Assembly (NCBI GenBank): GCA_026394635.1
Contig: JAPKXV010000094.1
Coordinates: 1 to 5,495, forward strand
Direction of reading: 5' to 3'
Source of the DNA: Methanoregula sp.
GTDB taxonomy: Archaea; Halobacteriota; Methanomicrobia; Methanomicrobiales; Methanospirillaceae
Length of the DNA stretch: 5,495 nt
In this document: positions 5,372-5,495 of the stretch, piece by piece
Numbering within the stretch: position 1 is the stretch's first letter
How the letters are laid out: each line of letters begins with the position of its first letter
Notes under the pieces: generated by a model
Told to the model about the DNA's origin: nothing
Databases searched by the model: none
The model's input: the letters and a program-made list of their open reading frames with translations, nothing else
Position numbers and translations under genes: made by a program

Positions 5372-5495
5372 CTAACTGTAAATTAGACAACCCTGATTCT
5401 AATAGATCAAATGTACCTAATCAGTGCAACATAAATCCATCGAATTGATAAAAGCCTATGAGCCAGCTTCGCTCACCATACAACCTTGGGAGCAA
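5372..5495. other. Non-coding or degenerate sequence to the right edge
   Basis: No complete gene is visible. On the minus strand one frame is open from the edge for 24 codons, ending at TGA 5423-5421 (it includes YGERSWLIGFYQFDG). This could be the tail of a gene beyond the window or a frameshifted N-terminal fragment of the HEPN-type protein. TGAGC (5459-5463) and GCTCA (5471-5475) form a 5-bp inverted repeat with a 7-base loop. Confidence 0.3.

Noticed and set aside
5424..5495. A 24-codon open minus-strand frame at the right edge as a partial gene
   Set aside because: It is too short, and no family pattern is recognised with confidence; it is kept only as a note on the edge region.

Overview
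The window reads as a piece of an accessory or defence-type region from a prokaryote. It is probably a euryarchaeal methanogen of the Methanomicrobia type. That assignment is an inference: TATA-like elements sit at archaeal distances from starts, there are few bacterial -10/-35-like signals, some starts are possibly leaderless, U-runs serve as likely terminators, and the proteins look like methanogen accessory proteins. No rRNA, tRNA or housekeeping gene is present to anchor the taxonomy.

Left part (1-1869, minus strand). The first 129 codons of a type I restriction enzyme R subunit (HsdR) run off the left edge. It follows, 22 bp downstream, a complete 440-residue Fic-domain protein with an intact Fic motif, an N-terminal inhibitory motif and a C-terminal winged helix. 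The two are almost certainly co-transcribed. The 137-bp gap ahead of the Fic gene holds two nested 9-bp inverted repeats and a third copy of the inner half-site.

Middle part (1870-4226). A DUF5131 (phage Gp37/Gp68-type) three-cysteine protein on the minus strand and a TcmP (three-Cys-motif partner) protein on the plus strand diverge from a compact 80-bp region. TcmP ends 3 bp from the convergent end of a 192-residue protein. That protein seems to join a winged-helix N-terminal half to a UPF0175-like C-terminal segment.

Right part (4227-5495). A 350-bp non-coding stretch carries three short dyads built on GTAT/ATAC cores. It is followed by an AT-rich minus-strand gene for a protein with a HEPN-type R-x4-H motif (RNSLVH). 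That gene looks 5'-truncated: the reading frame stays open for 21 protein-like codons upstream of its first ATG, then meets a TAG.

How the genes may work together: restriction (HsdR), a probable AMP-transferase with a DNA-binding tail (Fic), the TcmP/DUF5131 pair and a HEPN candidate RNase make a plausible genome-defence cluster. Only the HsdR-Fic linkage and the TcmP-DUF5131 pairing are well supported. A joint system across the whole window is speculation. Base composition also shifts: 34 G+C in positions 61-120 (HsdR) against 16 G+C in 4921-4980 (HEPN gene), suggesting segments of different origin.
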